Shown here one piece after another: positions 32,453-43,063 of a stretch of DNA of 64,000 bases. Made by a program: the position numbers and the translations under genes. Each line of letters opens with the position of its first letter. Position 1 is the first letter of the stretch. The stretch spans positions 7,714,140 to 7,778,139 of the forward strand of contig RPFO01000080.1 in the NCBI GenBank assembly GCA_009746045.1, written 5' to 3'. This DNA is from Mesostigma viride (lineage: Eukaryota > Streptophyta > Mesostigmatophyceae > Mesostigmatales > Mesostigmataceae). The notes beneath the pieces were generated by a model. The model saw only the letters and a list, made by a program, of their open reading frames with translations, did not search any database and was not told where the DNA came from.

Positions 32453-32878
32453 CTAGAAACTAGGTGGCTGCCTAGGTGGGGTGCTGACAGTGAGTTGGCT
32501 GAACGTGACTGTGACAGCCTGTGTGTCCCCCGTCCTGCTCTCTACTGTTGCACTATTGGGTGCACAACTACGGCCCCTAGGCATTGGGCGAGTCCTAATC
32601 TCCTGAGGTGGTGCCTCTACGTGCAAGCCTACTGGACGTGTCATGTATTCCTGGATAAACCTATCTGCTTCCCATGCTGTCTTGAATCCCTTAAAGATAG
32701 CCCTATGCCTATCCACTATATAGTTCTTGCAGTCTACCCAGCTATAGAAAATACCTACTTTCCCTGTGCCTCCATCATGTGCCACAGCATAGTAAAGTTG
32801 CCTAGATACATCACTATCCCAACCCCCAAGTCCATTATTATATCTAATATTATTTCTATTATTACTATTAGCCATCAC
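32453..32878 (-). CDS. Leader ORF with RNase H1/viroplasmin-type hybrid-binding domain
   Basis: 141 codons, uninterrupted, between the primer-binding site and gag of the middle Ty3 element. Residues ~28-80 match the small domain found at the N-terminus of eukaryotic RNase H1 and in caulimovirus P6 (RHBD/Cauli_VI): YYAVAHDGG, then GIFYSWVDCKNYI, AIFKGFKTAWEADRFIQ. The YAV, G-I-Y-W-C and F-K-F-T-EA-F positions expected for binding RNA-DNA hybrids are kept. The N-terminus is Asn-rich, the C-terminus Pro/Thr-rich, and there is no RNase H catalytic domain. The start could be either Met of MMANSN. Its stop is 159 bp before the gag ATG. A role in protecting or positioning the replication hybrid is inference. 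Domain recognition is by motif, but the match is strong. Confidence 0.85.
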   Translation of the reverse strand: MMANSNNRNNIRYNNGLGGWDSDVSRQLYYAVAHDGGTGKVGIFYSWVDCKNYIVDRHRAIFKGFKTAWEADRFIQEYMTRPVGLHVEAPPQEIRTRPMPRGRSCAPNSATVESRTGDTQAVTVTFSQLTVSTPPRQPPSF

Positions 32879-33575
32879 ACACGTTGTCTATTGCCAGCAG
32901 ACAGAGATAGAAAAGAGAAAGGAACCTTTTTACCTCTAGTGTGTGACCTGTCACAGGGGTGGGATGCCAACTGGCTCTAATCTAATCACTATCACAGAAA
33001 TCAGGAGCTTCGCGCCCCTAATTCCATACAAGAGGGTAGCCTCCGTGATAACTGCCCGCCTTTTCGCAAGGACGAAGCCACGGAAACCACCCTACCAGCG
33101 CCCACAGCTTTCGCAGCCAGGACGCTAGTCACAATACGTCACAGAAACGACAAATTCACAAACAAAACAACAAGGATGTGCGCACATCCTACGCGTTGCA
33201 GGTAAGAGAGTCGGAGCAAAGCGGTTGGCTGCAAGCTACTACCACATACTGTATGACAAAACGTACCTTGGCGTTGCGCAGCCGACTTTCCTCCCTAGCT
33301 TGTGGCGCCGATTCCTTGTAGTGGTGCGGAGCCGAGCTCCCCGTCGGTGCCCAGTCGACAGGTGATGCTTCTAAGCCCTACACTTTGACCGCCCTTTCAG
33401 CTAGACGATGCCGCCTTTCACCACAGCCAGCTGCCCAGGCTGGCGGGTCGAACTCGGCTTTCTATCTCACTAAATATTGGGCCGGTCCAGCGCAGGCCCT
33501 GCGCTATTAAGAATGCACCTTGCGGCTTAAACACGAGGGCTCTTCGCGAGCACCTGTGGAAAACCTCTAGAACTA
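32879..33575 (-). other. 5' leader of middle Ty3 element
   Basis: About 700 bp between the primer site and the leader ORF. No supported coding region. Confidence 0.5.
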
Positions 33576-33587
33576 CCTCCGATACCA
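33576..33587 (-). promoter_or_regulatory. Primer-binding site of middle Ty3 element
   Basis: TGGTATCGGAGG on the minus strand, one base inside the 5' LTR. Identical to the site of the outer element. Confidence 0.85.
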
Positions 33588-33588
33588 G

Positions 33589-34260
33589 TGTTACGTCCCG
33601 AGCCGGACGGTGCGAAAGATCTAATCTAGTATAAGGTGCAGTTTAATAAGCCGGCATAGCCGCGCATCCGCGTACCGCGATAGCAAGCAAAGATCGCAGT
33701 AAATTGACTAACTGAGCAGCGGTTTATCCTCAGCTAGGCCTTATAGCATGATTAATTAATCTAGCTATATAACACGGCATGTCACATGTGAGGCAAATGA
33801 CATCCGGACTAGTGCCCCTTGGTCTGAGAGAGTCGTCAACACTCGTTTCATTAATCATCAAACCAAAGAGAGAGAGTCCATCGTCCACAGACCAATTTCA
33901 CCTAGCTGCGCTACCAAGCTGGCAAGTTGGTGTGCAGGCGCGCCGACATGCGCGCCGATCTTCCAGATACTGCCGTCAAGCCCCAATAGGTTCTGTCTGA
34001 CGTCTAGGGCCGGTCCGGCCCCTAGAAGATCTCGTACTTCTGGCTAGGCCCAAAATAACTGGTCCGGAACATACAAAGTACCGAATAAACACACACAAGT
34101 CCCGAACTTAGGACAAATTCCCAAATAAGTCCCGAACTGAGTCCTATAGTCCGTCGGACTATGAAAGCGAGCTATCGAAAGTCCCAAACGAATAACAACT
34201 GACTTTCGACTTATTTATTGAAGGCATTGTTACGCCCATACAAAGGTCTGGGCCGTAACA
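33589..34260 (-). repeat. 5' LTR of middle Ty3 element
   Basis: 672 bp, TGTTAC...GTAACA. Followed by the second CCTGC duplication. Confidence 0.96.
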
Positions 34261-34265
34261 CCTGC

Positions 34266-34540
34266 CATCTCCCAGGCCACCCAGCCTACCTCCTGGCGTT
34301 CCTGCTGGCGATCACCGGATGCAGCCAGGGTTCCAGCCCAACTTCCAGCCCTCTGGGAGGTTCCAGTCCCGCGCTCGGCCCTTCAGCAGACAGGATAAGC
34401 GTAGGATGGTGAACGCTCTCATGCAGCTGCTGGCAGATGAGGAGGATGGGGGGAACGAGGATGAGCCTCCAGAACCACCTGAGCAGCTTCCACCTTCAGG
34501 CAGTGGAGTACTCCCAGACCCACCTGAGTCAAAAAACTAG
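34266..34540 (+). CDS. Gag of outer Ty3 element, C-terminal part
   Basis: Resumes the gag frame cut at 21,300: removing 21,301-34,265 joins codon C|CA in frame with no stop. The tail is Pro/Gln-rich, then has RRMVNALMQLLADEEDGG and a final acidic/proline segment, with the stop at 34,538-34,540. The pol ATG follows 26 bp later. Confidence 0.88.
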
Positions 34541-34566
34541 TTGGGTCCCCAGGTCATCCTTCTGTC

Positions 34567-37500
34567 ATGGCCAGGTCTGACCTGCCTGCTGTTGACGTTA
34601 GGCCAGTGAACACTGTGGATGCTTCTGATCCTGCTGTCCCTGTGGGTCCTCCTGTACCAGGTCTCTTACTCAAGTTTCAGGCTAGGCTCCTCAACGTGCC
34701 AGTCCCCTTGGCTCAGCCAGCTTGCTTGTTTATGATTGATTCTGGTGCTGGCAGTAATTATATTGCTGCATCCTTGGTGCAGGAGTTGAAGTTGCCTGTG
34801 TTTGCCCACCCCACACCTGTCATGGTGCAGTATTCTGATGGCAGGAGAAGCTGCTCACCTGGCTACGTGCAGCTCATCTTCCAAGTTTGTTCATCCCAGA
34901 CTTTGGAAGTGACAGCAGATGTCATTCCCCTCACGGCAGCAGATGTGATTTTGGGGATCCCATGGTTGTCTGACACCAATCCTGCTATTTCTTGGCCTGA
35001 CAGGGTGGTCCAGTTCAAGGATGGGACAGTGTGGGATGCTACCTGTGTGTTGCCAGGGGGGAGAAGAACAGCCACTGAGTGCTGTTCCACACAGACAGCT
35101 GTCAATGATGGCAAGGGAGGGGAAGCAGGTGCGAAAGGGGTGGATCAAGAGCCGACTTTGGAGGAGAAACGGGCTGCCCTACTGAAGCATGTGTGGTCTG
35201 CCAAGCATACTCTGTCTTATTTGGCCACCTATCCAGTGGAACACATCTTTTTCCTGCATTTGGTGCCTAATGAACCTGAGTCTGCTAGTGGTCATTCTGT
35301 CAATGCTGTCAGTTCTACTGTCACCACTGAGCAACAACAGCAGCATGATGCCTTGTTGGACAGGTATGGAGCCATCTTTGAGGACAAGATGCCCCAGTAT
35401 CCTCCTGAGGGACCCATCACACATGTCATCAAGTTGGTAGAGGGTGCTCGTCCTCCTTTTGTGCCTATGTACAGGATGGGCCCTGCAGAGATGGCAGAGC
35501 TGAAGACCATACTTATTGGCCTGTTGGAGGCTGGTCTGATCCTCCCAGCTAACAGTCCTTTCAGTTCTGGGTGTTTGCTTGTACCCAAGCATGATGGGGG
35601 GTGGAGGTTGTGCATTGACCTGAGGGGACTGAACAAGGTGACTGTCAAGTCCAGGTACCCTCTGCCCAGAATTGATGAGTTGCTGGAGAGGACTGCAGGA
35701 GCTGCCTTCTTTACCAAGTTTGACCTCAGGCATGCTTTCTGGCAGATCAGGGTGGCTACTGAGGACATCCCCAAGACGGCCTTTTCTACTCCATGGGGAC
35801 AGTTCCAGTGGACAGTAATGCCCATGGGTGCCTCTAACAGTCCTGCCACTATGCAGATGTTTGTCAATGCCATCTTTGGCCACCTGACTGGAAATGCCCT
35901 GCCCCAGATCTCACCTGACCTTCGCAACCCCAGGTTCAAGACATTGCCCACTTGTGTGACACTACCAGGGTGGTCTTCAGGACTTGTGTGGTCGTCTACC
36001 TGGACGACATTCTGGTACACTCTCGTACCTTCAGGGAGCATCTGGAGAACGTGGAGGAGGTCCTTAAGGTGATCCATCAGTATCATCTGTCGGTGAAGAG
36101 GTCCAAGGTGGAGTGGGGCCAAGAGGTGAAGTTTCTGGGCTACCAGCTGAGCGCTGCAGGTATGACTCCTGAGGCCAGCAAGGTCTCTGCTGTTTTGGAG
36201 TGGCCTGTGTTGAAGTCAGCTCATGATGTCAGATCCTTTCTGGGCCTGGTGGGCTGGTACCGACGGTTCATTCCTGACATGGCGGCCATCTCTGGTCCCC
36301 TGTTAGCCCTGCTCAAGAAGGATGTTCCCTTTGAGTGGACTGCAGCATGCCAGCAAGCTTTTGATGTGTTGAAGCAGAAGCTTACCACTGCTCCCTTGTT
36401 GGTGGGCCCCAACCCAGACTTGCCATACCAGGTTAGGTCTGATGCCTCACAGGGTGCTATTGGTGCAGTACTAATGCAAGATCATGGTAAGGGCCCTCAA
36501 CCAGTGGAATACATGTCCAGGAGTATGACGTCTGCAGAACGTAACTACCCTGTTCATGAGCAGGAGCTGCTGGGATTGGTGGTGGCCTGTCACAAGTGGG
36601 AACACCTACTGAAGGGGGCTCAGTTTTCTGTGGCCAGCAGCGCCAGGATGGACAGGGCAACGAGTCTATTACCCTGATGACTGACCACAGGCCCTTGGTA
36701 CATGTGTTGGAACAGACCCGGATGAGTAAGAGGATGGCTGGATGGATGGAGTTCCTGGGGGGTTTGGACCTTTCTCTGTGAGGTACATTCCTGGTACGCA
36801 GAATGTGGTGCCTGACGCCCTGTCCAGGAGGAGGGATTTGATGGGAAGTTTTCATGAGGACTTGGACATCTGTGCTGCCCTGATTTCTGTGGTAGAGTGT
36901 GGAGCCTTGACTAGAGCTCAGGCCAACAACCAGAAGGTTTCTCAACTGTTGACACCACCTGTAGGGAATAACGGTGGTCCCGTGATGCTCATCGACCAGG
37001 GCTCTGTCCCAGAGTTGACAGGCGTCCAGGAGGGTGTCCAGTCACTGTCTGACAGTCTTAGGAGAAGTCCTGAAGGTGTGGTGCCCACTCCCACAGTGCA
37101 GCCAGGTGAGGGAGACCCTGCTAGGCGCAGCAGAGGTAGGCCCAGGAAGTGGGTCATGGACCCTGTGTTGGTAGGCCGGTCCAAGGTGTTGGCCTCTCAG
37201 GTGATGGCAAGGTCAAAAGGGCCTATAGCTACTACTGTCTCATCCAAGCAGTTGGTGGCTAGCCCTGGGCAGGAAGAGGAGATGCAGATGCAGCCCCTGG
37301 GACCTGACAAGGACCTGGTGTTGCCTAATCCTTTAAATATTTCCCTGCTGGACGTCATCAAGGCCTTCACCAAGACGGAGGACATGGCTACTGCAGCTAT
37401 CCAGAGGGGCAACTTTGGCAATAGACCTGTAGAATACTGGGAGGGCGTTCTGTATGTTCACACTCATGATGCAGAGCACACGGTGACTAGAAAGTGTATG

Positions 37501-38842
37501 TGCCTGAGATGGCCATTCCCACAGTGTTACATTGTTTCCATGACGATGTGACTGCGTGTCATCCTGGTTATGCTAAGCTACTTCATGAGGTGCAGCAGAG
37601 GTTTTGGTGGCCTGGCCTTTATCAGGATGTTAAGGCCTATGTGGATTCTTGTGACTCCTGCCAGAGAAATAAGGTCAGGAACCAAGCCACGCCCATCTTT
37701 CCCATGGCTATGCCCATTCCCCTGCGCCCTTGGATCAGTGTGACTATGGATTTTATCTGTGGTCTCCCATGTCAGATGGTGGCAATGACAGGATCCTTGT
37801 GGTCATGGACAGACTTTCCAGGATGTGCCATCTGATTCCTTGCAATACTCATCTCACCGCTGCACAGTGTGTGGATTTGTTTATGAAGGAGATCTACCGT
37901 CTGCACGGCATGCCTAGAGTGATCATCACTGATCAGGACCCCCTTTGGTTGTCAGGGTTTTGGAAGTCATTCTTTGACATCCTAGACACTAAGCTGGCTT
38001 CGGTGTGGCATACAGGTGTGCCAGTACTGGGGCGGTGGAGAGGATGAACAGAATTGTCAGGGAGTGTCAAAAGCACTATTGTACCCACGACAACAAGGAC
38101 TGGGACAAGAAGCATACCTTTCATAGAGTTCGCAATCAACAACTCTCCTCTGGCTCCTCACCAGATGTCCCCCTTCGTGATCTGCAATGGCCAGTGTCCC
38201 TGACACCATTCGACTTGGAACTGCCTGACAGAGACGCTGAAGGCCCTTTCCAGCGACGTCTTGGTTCAGTCCAGCAGTTGTTGGCTTCCTTCCAGGAGGC
38301 TCACAGCATTGTGGCTACCCAGCTGTTGAGGACACAGGACAAGTACCTGACTAACGCCTGGCAGCAAACGGTGGCCAGTCATTCCTTTGTAGCTCCTGGG
38401 GACTTGGTGTTGTTGGAAGCCAACAGAGTGCTGCCTGAGAAGGAGCAATGCAGGAAACTGCAACCACTCTGGTTGGGTCCTTACCCAGTGTTGGCCACCT
38501 TTCACTATGGTACGTGGTCCAGGTCCAGGTGCCTTCTCACTGGAAGCTCAGGAATAATATTTTTCACCTAGCACAGCTGAAGCTGTACAGGCGTAACACC
38601 TTGCCAGGCAGATTGTCTGCCCCTTGCCTTATGAGTTGGATTCTGAGGGGGAGAAGATCTATGAAGTGGAGCGGTTGTTGGCTCACAGGGTGAAGGGGAA
38701 AGGTCGTACTAAACAGCTGCAGTTTAAGGTACACTGGAAGGGAGAGCTAGAGGTGACTGCTACGTGGCTGTGGTTGTCTGATCTCACCAACAGTCACTCT
38801 GCTGTACTAGATATTGTCAGCGTCATGGATCACCTTGCCTGA
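34567..38842 (+). pseudogene. Pol of outer Ty3: protease-RT-RNase H-integrase-chromodomain
   Basis: Starts MARSDLPAVD. Protease: IDSGAGSNYIA at residues ~57-67, with DVILGIPWLS later. RT: TKFDLRHAFWQI (motif A, ~35,711), MPMGASNSPATM, YLDD at ~35,994. RNase H: first D in DASQG (~36,440), E in HEQELLG, D in MTDHRPL. Then VPDALSRR, the integrase zinc module (HCFHDD...CHPGY...CDSCQ), catalytic D in MDFICGLP and TDQDP, E in VERMNR, and a chromodomain YEVERLLAHRVKGKGR at ~38,651-38,810. Every domain is present in Ty3 order, but about seven frameshifts (near 35,985, 36,650, 36,770, 37,500, 37,760, 38,030, 38,510) split it. A ~25-residue insertion lies between motif B and the YLDD box. Broken as it stands. 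Confidence 0.95.
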
Positions 38843-38941
38843 GTGGTATGTCATGGGCTCTGAGCGGTGTGCTCCCCTTCATAGCTCCCAGTGAGCACTG
38901 CTAACCCTCTTTTTGGTGCTGTGTGTCTGTGGTTGCCAGCC

Positions 38942-40230
38942 ATGGCAGACTCCCATCCTGAGGGGACACCCAGGCCACCTGCCCAACTCCAAGAGGACGT
39001 GAGGGCTACGTATGTCTTTCAGCACGACTACGCTGGCCCCAGAGCCCCAGGTACTTCGATCCAGGAAGACGCTGGGTTTGTGGAAGCCCATTTTCTCAAC
39101 CTGTTCCAGCGTATGGTACATGATCAGCAACGGCACGAGCAGCGTCACGGGGCCTTGATAACCAGGTTGATCATGTGGAGGGTCTGGTTACTCAGATGGC
39201 AGAACACTTGAGGGCTGGGCACTTCCAACTGTGGGTTCTGCTGTGCCTGCAGCCTCTGAGGCTCCAGTAGCTCAGGAGGCTATCCCCACCCCGGTGGCCT
39301 CAGTCCCCTCTCTACGGAGGCTCCTCCACCCCCTAAGGTGGTGGTACACTTGCCCAGGTCAGTTGTCCCAACAAAACAGGTGGAGCAGTACTTGGACCAC
39401 CGTAAATGCTCCTGACAGTGCGAGTGGTGTAAATCCTTGTACACAGCCATGCAGGCCTTGGATCAGACAGTGGTGGAGGAGGGTGAACTAGTACCTGAGG
39501 GTATGGTAGAGTTGGCCCTGGACTGTCTGCCCCCCAGTCTCTGTGAGATTGGTTCACCCATGGTGGCTTACATTATGCACACCGTCTTTGCAGTGTACCC
39601 GTGGCCTTCGTTTGACATGAGGCCGGTGGAGGGCCAGGACTTGATGGCGGCTCTGCCCAGTGACCTGAGACTCGCCTTTGCAGCTCAAGCCAGTTGGTTA
39701 TTCCCAGACCTACACTGAGCTTCGAGCAAGCTGTCAAGCAGGGAGAGTTTGACATGACTCCGTCGTCCAGCTGCTCTGTGATGTCATGTTTTCCACACAA
39801 GGACAGCACGGTTTCGTGGGGCTGCAGTTACCAAAGTTCCCTAACGAGCTGAGGGCCAGGCTCACGCCCTTGAGGGTGCTGGTACCCATCTTGGGGCCAG
39901 GTGGGGGCCTATCAAGGCCTTTCTACAGCTGTGGTGGGCCTATAGCAGCTGGCTATGTCGCCATAAGACTGCCAGTGGCTGGGTCTTCGACCCCTCCGAC
40001 AGGCTGTGGTTACTCTGTCCTACCCTGCCCAGTGCAGTAGGTTTTCAGCTGAGTTGGGCAAGGCTGCTGAGACCTGCTGGCTATTCAGGTCAGCAGGAAC
40101 TGGCCAGATCTGGTGTCCATGGTGGAGCATTTCCCAGTGTTTGGAACGAGGGGGAAGGATACGAAGAAGGGGGATTGGTTCACTCTGTGAAGGGTTTCCA
40201 GGATGGTTGGAGATGGGCTGTGGAGTGAGG
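38942..40230 (+). pseudogene. Extra coding stretch between integrase and 3' LTR (outer Ty3)
   Basis: Coding-like sequence in three shifting frames. It begins MADSHPEGTPRPPAQ with a helical FVEAHFLNLFQRMVHDQQRH, then PKVVVHLPRSVVPTKQVEQY followed one frame later by CEWCKSLYTAMQALDQ, EGMVELALDCLPPSLCEIG and VYPWPSFDMRPVEGQDLMAA. Further on comes DRLWLLCPTLPSAVGFQLSW. This implies one protein of up to ~430 residues after Pol. No domain is recognised, and no signal peptide or transmembrane pattern suggests an envelope. The QYLDHRKC...CEWC spacing could be a zinc-binding cluster. Unknown function. Confidence 0.5.
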
Positions 40231-40559
40231 TGGGGATCCAGAATGGAGGAGGCCAGTTCTGATGTCCAGTCCAGATTTCCAGTAATGACAGTTCTGGTTC
40301 ATGGTAGTTTTGCAGTTGTATTATCCAGGCATGGTTGCCTGTGTGTTAGTCACTTGATGACATTTCATCTGTGGGTGAATTTGTCTTATTCAGGGTTGAC
40401 CATGATCAGATGATAATGAGATAGGAGGCCCTTTGGGGATGTAAAAACCCACTTGCTTGTCCCAAGAGGTGGTGGACTTCCTGTTTATTGTTGTGTTGTT
40501 TTTGTGAAGGTTGTTGTTTTATTCTTCTTGGCTTCTAGGAACTGGGAGTTCCTGTCTTG
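40231..40559 (+). other. 3' untranslated region of outer Ty3 element
   Basis: T/G-rich, no ORF, leading to the polypurine tract. Confidence 0.6.
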
Positions 40560-40570
40560 AGGGGGAGATA
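40560..40570 (+). promoter_or_regulatory. Polypurine tract of outer Ty3 element
   Basis: AGGGGGAGATA immediately before the 3' LTR. Confidence 0.85.
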
Positions 40571-43058
40571 TGTAACAACCAAATGTTACATCCAAAGTTT
40601 TCCTACTGTTGATCTTATTATGAGTTCTTTAGGACAATTATTTGGGAAGTTAGGAGGCTTCGACGTCTGATGGATATTGGGCCTGCTGAGATCTGTCGAA
40701 TTTATTGTTCTACCCTCATTGGTCGTGGCCTGATCCACGTAGGGTACTTTGCATGGTTTTGTTCAGTCAGTTGTTAATCAGCCGTCCGTCCTAAATTTAG
40801 GACTTCGTCCTAAAAAGTCCTAAGGTCACTATAACTGAGGTACCGGGCAGGGGGGGTCACTATATGGTCCATACCCCTAGTGGACCGTGACCTCCAAGAT
40901 GTACTCTACCCGTGATACCGGTACATCGTACCCGGATTCCGTACCGGGTACCGGGTAGATGCGCGGGAATGTACGTACCTCGACCAAAAATATAGAGATT
41001 TTGGGCCAAAAAAGTGGGTGCGGGAATGATGTGCGGCGGATATGGCGACCTGACAAATATGGGCGGCATTTTCACGTGAGCTTATCGTTTTGGGCGCCCA
41101 GTAGCAAGAACGAAAGCTTGGTACTTATGCTTAAAGGGTCTGAATTTGGTTACGAAATTATTTGCGTTTGCATGTGTAGCACGGCTGCTCAACATGAGTA
41201 GGTCACAGATCGCCTGCGCCCGGACGGTCGATTTTGAGCACAAACATGTCAGTGCGTGAGGAAACGTTGCCCGCACCACGCCAGGCAGTTTTTGCGCTTG
41301 ATTTTAATCGTAGTATAGAGTTTGGAAACGGTATATCTGACAAGGGAGCGCCCGGGCCTGGGTGTTCTTGCCCGAAGTTTACTGTCGACCATTTTACAGA
41401 ACGTCAAGGCTGGGTAGCGAGCGCACGTGACAGGACTTGTCTTTTTATCTCTCTTGGGCCTAGAACAATGCTCCGGCGTGTCTTACGTTACTTTCGAACC
41501 ATTTTGTAAGTTTGGCTGCGTTCTTGTGCCGGAAAGCTGGCTGGCTGCGGATATCCGCGATTCTTAATGCATCCACCTGGACGTGGCGACGTAACAAGCA
41601 GGTTTGTGCCGGGTTCTCTCTGTGGTTAGGTGTAAGGGGTAGCGTAGTCGTAGCAGTAAGTGTCAGCCGGCTATGCCTGAAAGACAGGACAGTTTCTGTG
41701 CATGTACATGGCTTACGTAGTTGGTTTACAGCATGTACCTTCTATCGTCGCAAGCTTCCTTGTTCGCTGCTGCTATTAAAGTTACGCATGCGTCCCAGCT
41801 ATGTTACGGTTGCGTTCATTATCAGCCATGGGCCCATTGCTTGCAGTTGTTCTAGCTGTTCTTATGCTGCCGTATATGTGATGCTTTTACAGCCCCCCCC
41901 CCCCCCTAGAATGCATGCAAAGTGTGGCATGTTGGACAGTGCCCTTTAACAACTTCATCTGGCTGCTATCCTGTGTAAGTTGCCATACAAATGTGGTGTC
42001 CTCTCCTTCCTGGGTGGTGGCCAGCATGCCCGTGACGTTAAACAAGCTATGGTATATGCTTGGAGAGAGCTTGCCGTAAGGGGTGGGTCATGTTCAAGCC
42101 AGGCAACCTCAGCAACCATACAACCTTATATTGCATGATCTGCCCCATCTGTGACACCGTTAGGCACACGTATATATACGTGCAGCCACAGCACGGTACG
42201 GCCTTGTTATACGCTGCCCCACCTCCCCAAGGCCACGTAGGGTCCCGTGGGGCCCTGAGGATTGGTAAGAAGCTCATGGGACTGCGTGGGTGGCGTGGTG
42301 ATGGGTGATATACATGGTGGTCCTAAAAAGTCCTAGTTTCAATTTTGGGCCATTTTTTTCGTTCGAGGTCTACCATGGGGCAGGGCCAGTTTTGGTACTA
42401 AACGTCGTAATTTGAACCTAGGTCTTTGATAGAAATTAAAAAACTATATTATTTCTCAGTGGTACAAATGGCAGGGTCAAATGTTACTGTTTACATGATT
42501 AAATACGCATTCCCCAGCGTCCTAAATTTAGGACTTTTTGCAGGCTTTTGGACACAGTCATAGATTCTCTTTAATACCGTTGTACCTGGTGGATCTGGTT
42601 CCAGGTCATGGAGATTCCGTATGGGCTGGCTTTGTGTTGTGTTGAGGATTCGGAGGCTAAGATCTTATCTTGAGTGATTCTCACTTTTGATTGGTCCTTC
42701 CGGGTTAGGGTTGAGCCGACTCTGCGTGCACGATGACTTTTATCCTGTTTGTGGCGGCCGTGGACAGTGCGTGTATGAGAGCTAAAGCTATGGTGTAATT
42801 CAAGGGTTTCCTTGTTTCATCAATCAAACAACCCTTGCTAAAAGTCAACTATAACTTCAACAGATAGTCGACTTGGATATAACTTGTCTGTTGTGTCTAA
42901 CAAGGGTGGGGACTCATTCCCTTAACTGTTGAAGATCCATCCTCATTGCTTCTCTGGACGTGAAGTTATCTGTCGCGACTCCAACCCAGGTATAAAGATC
43001 TTTTCACATCAATGTTGAAACTGAGGCTGTTGCAAACACAACATTTTTAGTCGTTACA
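40571..43058 (+). repeat. 3' LTR of outer Ty3 element, split by insertion
   Basis: LTR sequence is 40,571-40,771 and 42,559-43,058. The 1,783-bp insertion and a CAGT duplication lie between. TSD CATCG follows at 43,059-43,063. Confidence 0.96.
40772..42554. mobile_element. 1.78-kb DNA-transposon-like insertion in the 3' LTR
   Basis: Comparison with the intact 5' LTR fixes the borders: CAGT at 40,768-40,771 and 42,555-42,558 flank the insert, which begins TGTTAATCAGCC and ends GGCTTTTGGACA (imperfect inverted ends). Both subterminal regions carry GTCCTAAATTTAGGAC (40,788-40,803 and ~42,518-42,533) and GTCCTAAAAAGTCCTA, a likely transposase-binding motif. No transposase is encoded. A 4-bp duplication and TG/CA ends could also fit a solo LTR, but the clustered subterminal motif argues for a non-autonomous DNA element. 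Superfamily unknown. Confidence 0.75.
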
Positions 43059-43063
43059 CATCG

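Larger units (their letters stand above)
21301..34260 (-). mobile_element. Middle Ty3/gypsy element, RT-less, with extra leader ORF
   Basis: Minus-strand LTR element between CCTGC duplications (21,296-21,300 and 34,261-34,265). LTRs are 33,589-34,260 (5') and 21,301-21,311 plus 24,621-25,277 (3', split by the copia-like element). Reading on the minus strand: LTR, primer site, a leader ORF with a hybrid-binding domain, gag, protease, integrase with chromodomain, an unknown C-terminal ORF, purine tract, LTR. The RT and RNase H segment that should lie between protease and integrase is missing. The LTRs differ by five substitutions and one 4-bp indel over 668 bp (0.75%). Confidence 0.96.
18888..43058 (+). 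mobile_element. Outer Ty3/gypsy chromovirus, nested and full-length
   Basis: LTR retrotransposon bounded by TG...CA LTRs (18,888-19,588 and 40,571-43,058) and a CATCG target-site duplication (18,883-18,887 and 43,059-43,063). The order is LTR, tRNA primer site, gag with zinc knuckle, protease, RT, RNase H, integrase, chromodomain, an extra coding stretch, polypurine tract, LTR: the Ty3 order. It is interrupted inside gag by the element at 21,301-34,260 and inside the 3' LTR by an insertion at 40,772-42,554. Without these it would be about 9.4 kb. The LTRs differ at only two positions by my reading (0.3%), yet pol contains several frameshifts. Confidence 0.97.

Noticed and set aside
40772-42554. 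Interpretation as a second piggyBac-like element
   Set aside because: A TTAA occurs near the left end only; the duplication defined by LTR comparison is CAGT, not TTAA.
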